From an uncultured Alphaproteobacteria bacterium (GTDB lineage: Bacteria > Pseudomonadota > Alphaproteobacteria > Parvibaculales > Parvibaculaceae), in NCBI GenBank assembly GCA_903889655.1, contig CAISYL010000245.1, forward strand, positions 1 to 64,000: a stretch of DNA of 64,000 nucleotides. Reading direction: 5' to 3'. A program made the translations under genes and the position numbers. The notes below the pieces were generated by a model. That model saw nothing but the letters and a program-made list of their open reading frames with translations. It made no database searches and was not told the DNA's origin. This document shows, piece after piece, positions 49,194 through 59,493 of the stretch; positions within the stretch are counted from its first letter, which is position 1, and each line of letters opens with the position of its first letter.

Positions 49194-50567
49194 ATGGCCG
49201 AGACAAAGCCTGCCCCTTCGCCATCCGGACAGACGGGTGTTCTCGACGCCGCCGCGATGCTGGTCGAGCGCGCGCTGAAGGCCGGCGCCGAAGCTGCGGA
49301 GGCGATCGTACTCGAAGGCCAGTCGCTCGGCGTCTCGTGGCGTCTCGGCAAGCTCGAGGATGTGGAGCGCTCCGAAGGCCGCGACGTGGGGCTCCGCGTC
49401 TTCATCGGCAAGCGCCAGGCCGTCGTCTCGACGACGGACCTCTCCGAGCGCTCGCTGAAGCCGCTCATTGAGCGTGTCGTCGCCATGGCCCGCGTCGCGC
49501 CGGAAGACCCCTACGCGACGCTCGCCGACCGCGCCTTGCTCGCTCGCGACTTCCCCGATCTCGACATCGACGATCCCGTCGCGCCGCCGACGGCCGAAGC
49601 GCTGGCCGACGCCTCCGCCGAAGCCGAGGAAGCGGCGCTCGCCGTCAAGGGCGTCACCAATTCGGGCGGCGCCGGCGCGCAATGGGGCCGTTCGGGCGTC
49701 GCCCTCGTCACCAGCGAAGGCTTCTCCGGCTCCTATGCCGGCACCTCCTTCTCGGTCTCCTGCTCGGTCCTCGCCGGCGAAGGCACCGGCATGGAGCGCG
49801 ACTACGATTTTTCCTCGACGCGCCATCTCGCCGATCTCGACCGCCCGGTCGATATCGGCCGTTCGGCGGGCGAACGCGCCGTGCGCCGCATCGGACCCCG
49901 CAAGGTCCGCTCGCAGGCCGTCCCCATTGTCTACGACCCGCGCGTCTCGGCGGGTCTCGTCGGCCATTTCGCCGGTGCCATTTCCGGTGCCTCCATCGCG
50001 CGCAAATCGAGTTTCCTCCAGCAGTCGCTCGGCAAGCCCGTCTTCGCGCCCGGCATCGACATCGTCGACGACCCGCATCGCAGGCGCGGCCTGCGCTCGA
50101 AGCCTTTCGACGGCGAAGGCGTCGCGAACCGCGCGATGAAATTGATCGACGACGGCATCCTGACGACCTGGCTTCTCGATACGGCCTCGGCCCACCAGCT
50201 CGGCCTTACCAGCACCGGCCACGCAGCGCGCGGCACCGGCGGCCCGCCCTCGCCGTCGACGACCAATCTCCATATGGCGGCAGGCGCGCTTTCGCCCGAC
50301 GAACTCATGGCCGACATTGCCGAGGGTCTCTACATCACCGAGCTGATCGGCATGGGCGTCAACGGCGTCACCGGCGATTACAGCCGCGGCGCCTCCGGTT
50401 TCTGGATCGAGAACGGCAAGCTCGCTTTTCCGGTGAGCGAGATCACCGTCGCCGGCAATCTGAAGGACATGTTCTTCCACATGGTCCCGGCGAACGATCT
50501 CGTCTTCCGCTACGCGACCAATGCACCCACCATCCGCGTCGAGGGCATGACCGTTGCCGGCACCTGA
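49194..50567 (+). CDS. pmbA: TldE/PmbA family metalloprotease subunit
   Basis: LDTASAHQLGLTSTGHAARGTGGPPSPSTTNLHM, YITELIGMGVNGVTGDYSRGASGFWIENG. Confidence 0.92.
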   Translation: MAETKPAPSPSGQTGVLDAAAMLVERALKAGAEAAEAIVLEGQSLGVSWRLGKLEDVERSEGRDVGLRVFIGKRQAVVSTTDLSERSLKPLIERVVAMARVAPEDPYATLADRALLARDFPDLDIDDPVAPPTAEALADASAEAEEAALAVKGVTNSGGAGAQWGRSGVALVTSEGFSGSYAGTSFSVSCSVLAGEGTGMERDYDFSSTRHLADLDRPVDIGRSAGERAVRRIGPRKVRSQAVPIVYDPRVSAGLVGHFAGAISGASIARKSSFLQQSLGKPVFAPGIDIVDDPHRRRGLRSKPFDGEGVANRAMKLIDDGILTTWLLDTASAHQLGLTSTGHAARGTGGPPSPSTTNLHMAAGALSPDELMADIAEGLYITELIGMGVNGVTGDYSRGASGFWIENGKLAFPVSEITVAGNLKDMFFHMVPANDLVFRYATNAPTIRVEGMTVAGT

Positions 50568-51369
50568 GGCGACATTGCCCACCCGCACCGAGGATCGCGA
50601 CCTGATGGTCGAGGCCGTGCGCGAAGCGGGTGCGCTGGCGCTCACCTTTTACCAGACCGAGCTGAAGAAGTGGCTGAAGCTCGGCGACAGCGTCGTCACA
50701 GAGGCCGACATCGCCGTCAACGACCTCCTCGAGAAACGCCTCGCTCTCACGCGGCCCGATTATGGCTGGCTCTCGGAGGAAACCGAGGACGACCCCGCCC
50801 GTCTCAAACGCTCCCGCGTCTGGGTCGTCGATCCGATTGACGGCACACGCGCCTTCGCCAAGGGCAAGCCGCATTTCGTCCTGTCGGTGGCGCTCGTCGA
50901 GGACGGGGCGCCGGTAATGGGTGTGCTCTTCAATCCGGCGACCGGCGAATTCTTCGAGGCGGCCCTCGGCCAGGGCGCGACTTTGAACGGCGCGCCTATC
51001 GCACCGAGCGACCGCACCGAAATCGAAGGCTGCCGCATGGCGGCGCACGGGCCGATGTTCAGGCACCCCGCCTGGCCGGAGCCCTGGCCGCCGATGGAAA
51101 TCATCGAGCGCAATTCGGTCGCCTATCGAATCGCACTGGTCGCCTGCGGACAGGCCGATGCGGCGCTCGCCCTCACGGCCAAGAACGACTGGGATCTCGC
51201 CGCCGCCGACCTCATCCTGCGCGAAGCCGGCGGCCGCTTCACGACGCATGACGGCAAGCCCTTCGTCTACAATCGCGAACTGCCGCGCCACCGCAGCCTG
51301 CTTGCCGCGGGTCCGCGGTTTTATGACGTGCTCTATCGGCGCGTCGGCCATCTGGCGCTACCATCCTGA
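50554..51369 (+). CDS. Inositol monophosphatase/3'(2'),5'-bisphosphate nucleotidase family
   Basis: DSVVTEADIAVND, WLSEETEDD, VWVVDPIDGTRAFAKG, WDLAAADLILREAGGRFT. Confidence 0.9.
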   Translation: MPAPEATLPTRTEDRDLMVEAVREAGALALTFYQTELKKWLKLGDSVVTEADIAVNDLLEKRLALTRPDYGWLSEETEDDPARLKRSRVWVVDPIDGTRAFAKGKPHFVLSVALVEDGAPVMGVLFNPATGEFFEAALGQGATLNGAPIAPSDRTEIEGCRMAAHGPMFRHPAWPEPWPPMEIIERNSVAYRIALVACGQADAALALTAKNDWDLAAADLILREAGGRFTTHDGKPFVYNRELPRHRSLLAAGPRFYDVLYRRVGHLALPS

Positions 51370-51413
51370 CGGCGCCGTGTTAGACTGAACCGATATGGCG
51401 CTTCGACGGGGTA

Positions 51414-51650
51414 GTGCGCGTGTCTCAACAACTTCTTCATCTCGTATTCGGCGGCGAACTCGAAAATCTCGAGCGGGCGGATTTCCGCGACACGTCCAAT
51501 CTGGACATCGTCGGCATCTTTCCGGACTACGCCAGCGCCTACAGGGCCTGGAAGGCGGCGTCGCAACGCACCGTCGATAACGCGCATATGCGCTATTTCA
51601 TCGTCCACCTGCATCGTCTGCTCGATCCGGAGACGGAGCACAGGGAATGA
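51414..51650 (+). CDS. DUF4170-like small protein
   Basis: LLHLVFGGELENLERADFRDTSNLDIVGIFPDYASAYRAWKAASQRTVDNAHMRYFIVHLHRLLDPE; GTG start. Confidence 0.82.
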   Translation: MRVSQQLLHLVFGGELENLERADFRDTSNLDIVGIFPDYASAYRAWKAASQRTVDNAHMRYFIVHLHRLLDPETEHRE

Positions 51651-52195
51651 CCGACGACGGGATCAGGTCGCGGAGACGGCATCTTCCGCCGGAACCGGCG
51701 GCCCCTCAGCAGCCCGGCACCGCCCTGTCGATCCTGCTTCTCTTCGGCTTTCTCGGCTTCGTCTTCGCTTTTGCTTCGATGGCCGGCTTCGTCACCGCCC
51801 ACAATGTCGAGGGCTGGTACACGACGATCGCAAAGCCGCCCCTGACACCGGCGAACTGGGTTTTCCCGGTCGTCTGGAATTTCCTCTATTTCCTGATGGG
51901 CCTTTCGGGCTGGCTCGTCTGGCGAAAGGCGGGCGGCTTTGCCGCCGCCGCAGCGCCCCTGATCCTCTTCGCCTTGCAGATCACGCTCAACTTCACCTGG
52001 AGCGTCATCTTTTTCGGCCTGCACAGCACCGGTGGCGCGGCCATCGAGATTTTCGTTCTGATCGCGGCCCTTGCCCTCACCATCCTGTTCTTCTGGCGCG
52101 TCACGCCGCTCGCCGCGATTCTGCTGCTGCCCTACCTTGCATGGACGCTCTTCGCGGCCTATCTGACCATTGCGATCTGGCTGATAAACGCCTGA
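51647..52195 (+). CDS. tspO: TspO/MBR family tryptophan-rich sensory protein
   Basis: WYTTIAKPPLTPANWVFPVVWNFLYFLMGLSGWLVWR...FTWSVIFFGLHSTGGA. Confidence 0.92.
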   Translation: MTDDGIRSRRRHLPPEPAAPQQPGTALSILLLFGFLGFVFAFASMAGFVTAHNVEGWYTTIAKPPLTPANWVFPVVWNFLYFLMGLSGWLVWRKAGGFAAAAAPLILFALQITLNFTWSVIFFGLHSTGGAAIEIFVLIAALALTILFFWRVTPLAAILLLPYLAWTLFAAYLTIAIWLINA

Positions 52196-52341
52196 AACCA
52201 GCGTCGAAGCCGAACCGAAAAACCTAGCCGGGTCGGGCATTTACCTTATATAAGGCGGCTCCATCGCGGTGGCGGCTCCGCCCCCGCCATGTTATGGTTC
52301 GGGCAGGAACGCCGGCCCGAGGCCGGCTTCGCCAATTTCCC

Positions 52342-54261
52342 ATGCCCGCCAGAAATCATGTGACGAGGCCGTATTTGAGCGACACGACCGCACCGGGCCC
52401 GCAAGCCGACACGCAAAAGACCGTACGTCGGAAGCCGGTCTCGTCGTCCCCTGACGACCTGAAGACTTTTGCCGTCCTGAAACGAACGGCCACCGACTAT
52501 CTGTTGCCGAACTGGCGCCTGGTCGCCGCGTCCCTTATCGGCAGCGTCGTCGTCGCCGGCACGACCGGCATTCTGCCCTGGCTGATCCAGCAGGTCTTCG
52601 ACGAAGTCCTCGACCGCAAGGACATCACGAAGCTCATCCTGATCGCGGTCGGCACCATCGGCGTCTCCGCCTTCAAGGGCGCCGCCGCCTATACGACCAA
52701 CATCACCAAGAACGCCATCGGCCAGCGGATCATCTCGGCGATCCAGTCCCGCATGTTCACCCGCATCATGCGCGCCGACCTCGCCTGGATTTCCCGGACG
52801 CATTCGGGCCGGTTCATTTCGAGCTTCATGAACGATGCCGGCCGTGTGCGCGACACGGTGACCATGTCCATCATCGATTTCACACAGAACTCTCTTACAG
52901 TCGTCGCGCTCATGGGCAGCATGTTCTTCATGAACTGGAAGCTCGCGCTGCTCGGCTGTTCGGTGATCCCCTTCGGCATGATCTACATGCGCAAACTCGG
53001 CAAGAAAACGCGCAAAGCATCGCGGCAGGGTCTTGAAGGAACAGGCGATCTTTCGGCCCATATCTCGGAAGCGCTCGGCGGCATTCGCGTGGTCAAGGCC
53101 TACAATCAGGAAGACCGCGAAATCACGAGAGTGAGCGACAAGGTGCAGGAAGTGCTTCGGCATTCCATGCGCGGCTTCCGCGCCAAGGCGAAGGCCAGCC
53201 CGCTGACGGAATCGCTTTCCGGCGTCGGCATTGCCGGCGTCATCTATTTCGGCGGCATGGCCGTCATCGACGCACATCTGACCAAGGGCGAGTTGATGGC
53301 TTTCATCTCCGCCATGATGCTTGCCTATCAGCCGCTGAAATCCGTCGCGAACACGCAGACGATCATGCAGGAAGGCGTCGCGGCGGCGGCCCGCGTTTTC
53401 CCCATCCTCGATGTCGAACCGGAAATCGTCAGCCGTCCCGACGCGAAGCCGATCGACCTGAAGCACGGCGCGATCCGTTTCGAAGACGTCAACTTCGCCT
53501 ATGCCGACGGCACGCATGCGCTGAAGGGTATCAGCATCGAAGTGCCGAGAGGGCATACCGTCGCCCTTGTCGGCCCGTCCGGCGGCGGCAAGAGCACGAC
53601 GCTCAACATGGTTCCGCGCTTCTACGACCCCTCGTCGGGCCGTGTCGTGATCGACGGCCAGGACATTCGCGACGTAACGCTTTCCTCGCTCCGCCAGTCG
53701 ATCTCGCTCGTGACGCAGGAGCCTTTTCTCTTCGACGACACCGTGCGCGCGAATATCGCCTACGGACGTCCCGACGCCAGCGACGCCGAGATCGAGGAAG
53801 CCGCGCGCAACGCGGCCGCCCATGACTTCATCACTGCGCTGCCCAGGGGCTACGAAACGCGCGTCGGCGAAGCCGGCATGAAGCTCTCCGGCGGTCAGCG
53901 GCAGCGCATCGCGATCGCCCGGGCCATGCTGAAGAACGCGCCAATCCTGCTTCTCGACGAAGCAACCTCCGCGCTCGACACCGCGTCCGAGCTTCAGGTG
54001 CAGACCGCGCTCTCCGCGCTGATGAAAGGCCGCACGACGCTCGTCATCGCGCATCGCCTTTCGACCATCAAGCACGCAAACAACATCTATGTGATCGACG
54101 ACGGCCGCGTTCTCGAATCCGGCGACCATGCCTCGCTGGTCGCTCAGGGCGGGCTCTACGCGGAACTGTCGCGGTCGCAATTCGAGCGGGACGTTTCCGA
54201 CGAGGATAATGCCGCCCCCGAAGCGGCAACCGCCGTCAAGGCTGCCGTGGCGCGAGCGTGA
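52342..54261 (+). CDS. msbA: MsbA-like ABC transporter (permease-ATPase fusion)
   Basis: Six-TM half followed by VALVGPSGGGKSTTLNMVPRFYDPSSG, MKLSGGQRQRIAIARAMLKNAPILLLDEATSALD; lipid A neighbourhood. Confidence 0.9.
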   Translation: MPARNHVTRPYLSDTTAPGPQADTQKTVRRKPVSSSPDDLKTFAVLKRTATDYLLPNWRLVAASLIGSVVVAGTTGILPWLIQQVFDEVLDRKDITKLILIAVGTIGVSAFKGAAAYTTNITKNAIGQRIISAIQSRMFTRIMRADLAWISRTHSGRFISSFMNDAGRVRDTVTMSIIDFTQNSLTVVALMGSMFFMNWKLALLGCSVIPFGMIYMRKLGKKTRKASRQGLEGTGDLSAHISEALGGIRVVKAYNQEDREITRVSDKVQEVLRHSMRGFRAKAKASPLTESLSGVGIAGVIYFGGMAVIDAHLTKGELMAFISAMMLAYQPLKSVANTQTIMQEGVAAAARVFPILDVEPEIVSRPDAKPIDLKHGAIRFEDVNFAYADGTHALKGISIEVPRGHTVALVGPSGGGKSTTLNMVPRFYDPSSGRVVIDGQDIRDVTLSSLRQSISLVTQEPFLFDDTVRANIAYGRPDASDAEIEEAARNAAAHDFITALPRGYETRVGEAGMKLSGGQRQRIAIARAMLKNAPILLLDEATSALDTASELQVQTALSALMKGRTTLVIAHRLSTIKHANNIYVIDDGRVLESGDHASLVAQGGLYAELSRSQFERDVSDEDNAAPEAATAVKAAVARA

Positions 54262-54271
54262 GATCAGGTCG

Positions 54272-55018
54272 ATGTCGCTGGGCAAGCAGATCGTAAAGAG
54301 CGAATGGACGCAAACGGGGGTCGCCTTTCTGGCCGCCCTGCTAATCAAGCTCGTCCGCCGCACCAGCCGCTTCGAAGTGCGCCGCGGCGACATTGCGGCC
54401 CGCTTCTGGACGGGCGACGAACCTTTCATCGGCGCGACCTGGCACGGGCAGAACCTCATCCTGCCGACCTTCTGGCACAACTGGCGCGAGATGCGCATTC
54501 TCGTCTCGCGACATGGCGACGGCGAGATCGTCTCGCAGATCATGCACTTCCTCGGCGTCGGTACGATCCGCGGCTCAGGCGTTCCGAAAGGCGAGGAGCG
54601 GCGCGAGAAGCATCGCGGCAAGGGCGGCGCGGGCGCGCTACGCGCCATGGTGCGGGCGCTCGGCGAGAATATCTCGGTCGGCATGACGGCCGATCTTCCG
54701 CCCGGCCCCGCCCGCAAGGCCGGCGACGGTATCGTCATGCTGGCGCGGCTCTCGGGCTGCCCGATCGTCCCCGTGGCCGCGACGACGCGGGCGCGTGTGC
54801 AACTCAACAATTGGGACAAGTTCACGATCAACCTGCCTTTCTCGAAAGGTGCACTGGTCTGGGGCGAACCGATCTATGTCCCGCGCGATGCCGATCCGGA
54901 AACGCTGGAAGACGCGCGGCGTCGCGTCGAGGATGGCCTCAACGCCGTGAGCGAGGAGGCGGAGCGCATCGTCGGCCGCAGACCGAAGACGCAAGGCGCC
55001 GGGGCGGCGCTCCTTTGA
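54272..55018 (+). CDS. DUF374 lysophospholipid acyltransferase-like protein
   Basis: FIGATWHGQNLILP...LVSRHGDGEIVSQIMHFLGVGTIRGS...MTADLPPGPARKAGDGIVMLARLSGCPIVPVA. Confidence 0.88.
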   Translation: MSLGKQIVKSEWTQTGVAFLAALLIKLVRRTSRFEVRRGDIAARFWTGDEPFIGATWHGQNLILPTFWHNWREMRILVSRHGDGEIVSQIMHFLGVGTIRGSGVPKGEERREKHRGKGGAGALRAMVRALGENISVGMTADLPPGPARKAGDGIVMLARLSGCPIVPVAATTRARVQLNNWDKFTINLPFSKGALVWGEPIYVPRDADPETLEDARRRVEDGLNAVSEEAERIVGRRPKTQGAGAALL

Positions 55019-55035
55019 CCGGCCTGACGACGCAC

Positions 55036-56355
55036 ATGTCCGCTACGCCGCGGCGGGCGGGCTTCGGCCTCACCGCCTATCGGCTTGCGACGCGCGCCCT
55101 CGGCCCCGCCCTGCCGCTCCTGCTGGCGCTGCGCATGCGGCGCGGCAAGGAAGACGAGCTGCGCCTTGCCGAGCGCTGCGGCATCCCCTCGCTCGACCGT
55201 CCGCATGGGAAACTCGTCTGGATTCACGCCGCGAGCGTCGGCGAGTCGCTCTCTGTACTGACATTGATCGATCGCCTGATCGCCGACGGCCTTCACATTC
55301 TCGTCACCACAGGCACCGTCACCTCCGCGCATCTGATGGAGGAACGCTTGCCCGAAGGCGCGATCCATCAGTTCATCGCGCTCGACCATCCGGACTACAC
55401 CGCGCGCTTTCTCGATTACTGGAAACCCGACCTCGCCGTCTGGGTCGAATCCGAATTCTGGCCGAACCTGATCGTCGCGGCGCATGAGCGCGGCATCCCG
55501 CTCGCCCTCGTCAATGCGCGCATCACGGAGCGCTCCTTCCGCGGCTGGCAGCGCTTCCCGCGTTTCATCGCCAATCTGCTCGGTCGCTTTTCGCTGCTGC
55601 TCGCGCAGGACGAGGCGAGTGCCCGCCGCTTGCGGATGCTCGGCGCGCCGGTGGTCGCCACGCCCGGCAACCTGAAACACGATGCGGCGCCTCTCACCGC
55701 CGACGAGACGAACCTTGCGCCTTTGCGGGCGAGCATCGGTGCAAGGCCGGTCTGGCTCGCCACAAACACGCATGAGGGCGAGGAGACGGTCGCGGCCGAC
55801 GTCCATCTCCGCCTGGCCCCCGCGCGGCCGGACCTGCTGACGTTGATCGTGCCGCGCCATCCGGCACGTGGAACCGCCATTGCCGTCGAACTGGAAAAGC
55901 GCGGCCTCAAGGTTGCGCGCCGTTCGCTCGGCGACACAATCACGCCATCGACGCAGATCTATCTCGCCGACACGCTGGGCGAACTGGGCCTTTTCTATCG
56001 CCTCGCGGACATCGTCTTTATCGGCGGTACGCTGACGGAAACCGGTGGGCACAATCCCTTCGAGCCGGCTCGGCTTCACTGTGCGCTGATCGCGGGACCG
56101 AGCGATTTCAATTTCGCCGAAGCCTATGCGGCTTTTGCTGGCGTCGACGCTCTCATCCGCATCGGGAATGCCGCGACGCTCGCCGACGCCGTCGCCCGTC
56201 TTCTGACCGACGAGACCGAGCGCAAGCGCCGCGCCGATGCCGCCGCCGCACTTGCCGGCACATCGAGCGGCGCCACCGACCGCACCGCCGAGGCGCTGCT
56301 CTCGCTTCTCGACGGCGTGCGCGCCCATCCGGCGACGGGGGAACGCCATGCGTGA
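55036..56355 (+). CDS. waaA: 3-deoxy-D-manno-octulosonic acid transferase
   Basis: ERCGIPSLDRPHGKLVWIHAASVGESLSVLTLIDRL, ESEFWPNLI, IVPRHPARG, FIGGTLTETGGHNPFEPA. Confidence 0.95.
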   Translation: MSATPRRAGFGLTAYRLATRALGPALPLLLALRMRRGKEDELRLAERCGIPSLDRPHGKLVWIHAASVGESLSVLTLIDRLIADGLHILVTTGTVTSAHLMEERLPEGAIHQFIALDHPDYTARFLDYWKPDLAVWVESEFWPNLIVAAHERGIPLALVNARITERSFRGWQRFPRFIANLLGRFSLLLAQDEASARRLRMLGAPVVATPGNLKHDAAPLTADETNLAPLRASIGARPVWLATNTHEGEETVAADVHLRLAPARPDLLTLIVPRHPARGTAIAVELEKRGLKVARRSLGDTITPSTQIYLADTLGELGLFYRLADIVFIGGTLTETGGHNPFEPARLHCALIAGPSDFNFAEAYAAFAGVDALIRIGNAATLADAVARLLTDETERKRRADAAAALAGTSSGATDRTAEALLSLLDGVRAHPATGERHA

Positions 56356-57403
56356 ACCGCGCTTCTGGCGGGCACCCCGCGCCGGGGAGGTCAGCATCCT
56401 GCCGCGTCTCCTGTCGCCCGCGGCCTTCCTCTATGGCGTCGCAGGCCGGCTGCGCCATCGCTTTGCAAAGCCCGAACAGGCCGCCGTGCCGATCATCTGC
56501 ATCGGCAACATCACCGTTGGCGGCACGGGCAAGACACCGCTCGCGCTGACGCTCGCCGAATGGCTGATCAGGCAGGGCGAGGCGGTTCATTTCCTGACAC
56601 GCGGCTATGGCGGCACGGAAGAAGGCCCGTTGCGCGTCGATCCCGCCAGACACACCGCCGAGGAAGTCGGCGACGAGCCGCTGCTTCTCGCCGCCGTTGC
56701 GCCGACATGGGTTTCAGCCGACCGGGCCGAAGGCGCCGCCGCTGCCGTGCGCGACGGCGCGAAGCTCATCCTGATGGATGACGGACTGCAGAACCCGGCG
56801 CTCATAAAGGATTTCTCGATCCTCGTCGCCGATGCCCAGACCGGTCTTGGCAATGGCAGGCTCATCCCCGCCGGGCCTTTGCGCGAGCCGATGGACAGGG
56901 GCCTTTCGCGCGTCGGCGCCGTCGTCATCATCGGCCGCGGTCACGCGGCGGACAGGATCGCCGCCCGGGCGCGGGCCCGTGCGATCCCGGTCTTCCGCGC
57001 CATCCTTCGCGCGGCCCCCGCGCCGGACCTCGACGGGCTGCCTGTGCTTGCCTTCGCCGGCATCGGGCGGCCCGAGAAATTCTACGCGACGCTGCGCGAA
57101 CTCCATGCGGACATCGTCGGCACGGCGAGCTTCGCCGATCATCACATCTTCGGCGAACGCGAAGCACTCGACCTCCTCCTTCGCGCTCGCGAACTCAATG
57201 CGGCCCTCGTCACCACCGAAAAGGATCTGGCCCGGCTCCGCGCCGCGCCAGCGGGAACGGCGCGGGCGCGGCTTCGGGACACGGCGAAAACCGTGACCGT
57301 CCATGCACTGATCGACGATTTCGCCGCCCTCGGAACACTGCTGCGCGACCAGATCAGGCTCGCCCGCAGCCGGGCCGCCAAGCGCGCCAGCCAGCCCGAT
57401 TGA
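56348..57403 (+). CDS. lpxK: Tetraacyldisaccharide 4'-kinase
   Basis: IICIGNITVGGTGKTPLALTLAEWL, LTRGYGG, MDDGLQNPALIKD, FADHHIF. Confidence 0.95.
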   Translation: MREPRFWRAPRAGEVSILPRLLSPAAFLYGVAGRLRHRFAKPEQAAVPIICIGNITVGGTGKTPLALTLAEWLIRQGEAVHFLTRGYGGTEEGPLRVDPARHTAEEVGDEPLLLAAVAPTWVSADRAEGAAAAVRDGAKLILMDDGLQNPALIKDFSILVADAQTGLGNGRLIPAGPLREPMDRGLSRVGAVVIIGRGHAADRIAARARARAIPVFRAILRAAPAPDLDGLPVLAFAGIGRPEKFYATLRELHADIVGTASFADHHIFGEREALDLLLRARELNAALVTTEKDLARLRAAPAGTARARLRDTAKTVTVHALIDDFAALGTLLRDQIRLARSRAAKRASQPD

Positions 57404-57471
57404 CGGGCTCGCCAGAAATACGTCGCGGCTGATATAAGCGGCGATCAGGAAGCAGGACGGCGCCGGAATCC

Positions 57472-58353
57472 ATGTTCAGGAAGAAACTTCAATATCTGGC
57501 GGAGGCCGCGCTCCTGAAGGCCATGCTCGCCTTCTGCCGCCTGCTCGGCCTCGACCGCTCCTCGGCCCTGGGCGGCTGGCTCGGCCGGAACATCGGACCG
57601 AAGCTCGGCATCACCCGGCGCGCACGGAACAACATCGCCCGCGCCATGCCTGAACTTTCGAACGCCGAGATCGAGCGCATCGTCGTCGGCATGTGGGACA
57701 ATCTCGGCCGTACCGCTTTCGAATATGCCCATCTCGATAAATTCAGCCGGCCGGAAGAACGCCATCGCATCGAGATCGTGGGCATAGAGCCTCTGCTCGC
57801 CTATGCGGCGACCGGCAAGGGCGGCATCCTGGTGTCCGGCCACTTCGCCAATTGGGAACTGATGCCTCTCGCCATGCGGCTCGAGGGACTGGATGGCGGC
57901 GGCGTCTACCGCGCGGCGAACAATCCCTATGTGAACGACTGGATGGTGACGATGCGGCGCGAGCTCATCGTCCCCGACCAGATCGCCAAGGGCCCCAAGG
58001 GCGCCCGCCTGCTGATACAGGCCATCCGCGACAAGCGCTTCGTCGCCATGCTGATCGATCAGCGCCTGAGCGAAGGCATCGAGGCCAGGCTGTTCGGCCT
58101 GCCCGCCATGACGACACCGACGCCGGCCGTCATCGCGCTTCGCTACAACGCGGCTCTCATTCCGGCTTCCATCGTGCGGACCGAAGGCGCGCATTTCCGC
58201 GTCACCGTCCATGCCCCTGTCGAACTTCGCAGGGACGCCGAGCCGACGGCCGAAATCCTTCGCGTCACACAGCTTCTCAACGACTTCCTCGAAGCCCGCA
58301 TCCGCGAGAAGCCGGAAAGCTGGTTCTGGCTGCACAACCGCTGGAAAGACTGA
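57472..58353 (+). CDS. Lipid A biosynthesis acyltransferase (LpxL/HtrB-like)
   Basis: GGILVSGHFANWELMPLAM, VYRAANNPYVNDWMVTMR, LIDQRLSEGIEARLFG, WFWLHNRWK. Confidence 0.92.
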   Translation: MFRKKLQYLAEAALLKAMLAFCRLLGLDRSSALGGWLGRNIGPKLGITRRARNNIARAMPELSNAEIERIVVGMWDNLGRTAFEYAHLDKFSRPEERHRIEIVGIEPLLAYAATGKGGILVSGHFANWELMPLAMRLEGLDGGGVYRAANNPYVNDWMVTMRRELIVPDQIAKGPKGARLLIQAIRDKRFVAMLIDQRLSEGIEARLFGLPAMTTPTPAVIALRYNAALIPASIVRTEGAHFRVTVHAPVELRRDAEPTAEILRVTQLLNDFLEARIREKPESWFWLHNRWKD

Positions 58354-58367
58354 GTTCCCTCGCGTCG

Positions 58368-59222
58368 TCAGTCGCCGCCGACTTTCGTTCCCGGTACCGC
58401 GCCCTGCGCCGAGACGCCGTCGACCAGCAGCGACGGATCGATATGCGCGCTGCGCCAGACCATGCCCCAATGGAGATGCGGGCCGGTCGCGCGGCCGGTC
58501 TTCCCGACGGCGCCGATCGCCTCGCCCTGATGCACATGCTGTCCCGCCTTCACGTCGATGCGCGACATATGCATCATGAAGCTGATGACGCCCTGTCCGT
58601 GATCGATGAAGACGAGCCCGCCTTCGAAATACATGTCGGGCTCGGCCAGCCGCACGATGCCGTCGGCCGGCGCGATGACCTCGGCGCCGACCGGCGCGGC
58701 GACATCGACGCCGTAATGCGGGTTCTTGGGTTCGCCGTTATAAACGCGCTGACTGCCGAAAACGCCGGAGATGATCCCCTTGGCCGGCCAGATGAAGCGC
58801 CCGGCGAACCACTCTTCGGCGGTATCGCGCGGCCGCGCGGCAGCCTTTTCCGCGACTTCCTTTTTGATGCGCTCCATCGCCTCTTCCGGCGGCGTCACCA
58901 GAGCCGGCGCGATATGCTCGATGCGCTGGATTTCCCAGACACGCGGCGCGACGCTGAGCACCTTGGTCTCGACCTTGCCGTCCGGCAGCGTGACGACGAG
59001 CTTTGCCGTCGGCCCGTGATCCCGGTCGAAACCCATCGCGAAGAGCCCGGTCGACGAGACCTGCACCGTCTCGCCGTCGAGCACCGCCTTCGCACCAGGC
59101 TCCGTGCGGCCGACGACCAGCGAGCCCTGCTCGACCGCGCCCTTGAGCGCAATCGCCGCGCTCGCCTGCATCGGCGCCAGCACCGCCGCGCCGAGCAGCA
59201 TCAGCAACGCGACGCGTCTCAT
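58368..59222 (-). CDS. M23 family peptidase
   Basis: HYGVDVAAPVGAEVIAPADGIVRLAEPDMYFEGGLVFIDHGQGVISFMMHMSRIDVKAGQHVHQGEAIGAVGKTGRATGPHLHW. Confidence 0.95.
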   Translation of the reverse strand: MRRVALLMLLGAAVLAPMQASAAIALKGAVEQGSLVVGRTEPGAKAVLDGETVQVSSTGLFAMGFDRDHGPTAKLVVTLPDGKVETKVLSVAPRVWEIQRIEHIAPALVTPPEEAMERIKKEVAEKAAARPRDTAEEWFAGRFIWPAKGIISGVFGSQRVYNGEPKNPHYGVDVAAPVGAEVIAPADGIVRLAEPDMYFEGGLVFIDHGQGVISFMMHMSRIDVKAGQHVHQGEAIGAVGKTGRATGPHLHWGMVWRSAHIDPSLLVDGVSAQGAVPGTKVGGD

Positions 59223-59452
59223 GCCCGCGAATATTGGGACGGAAACTTCTCCAGATGCCGCTTCAACGAGGCCTCGGGGCTTTCGTAAGCCTCCTGCAGG
59301 TCCACGCTCCAGTAGCGAAGATCGTCGAGAAGAATGTGATTGCCCGTGACCGCGCAGATCACATAGGCGCCGGGCCGCACGACGTGAAACTCGCCATCGC
59401 CATAGACGATTTCGGCCTCACCGCCACTGCCCATTTTGTCGATCCTGTTCAT
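59219..59452 (-). CDS. DUF2093-like small protein
   Basis: MNRIDKMGSGGEAEIVYGDGEFHVVRPGAYVICAVTGNHILLDDLRYWSVDLQEAYESPEASLKRHLEKFP. Confidence 0.8.
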   Translation of the reverse strand: MNRIDKMGSGGEAEIVYGDGEFHVVRPGAYVICAVTGNHILLDDLRYWSVDLQEAYESPEASLKRHLEKFPSQYSRA

Positions 59453-59493
59453 GGGCCGCATTCTAGCCGGGCCGGAGCCGAACTTCAAAGCCG

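Noticed and set aside
52246-54831. 861-aa ORF on the minus strand opposite the MsbA-like gene
   Set aside because: Antisense mirror ORF typical of GC-rich codon bias; Arg/His/Asp-rich with no domain, while the plus strand encodes a clear ABC transporter
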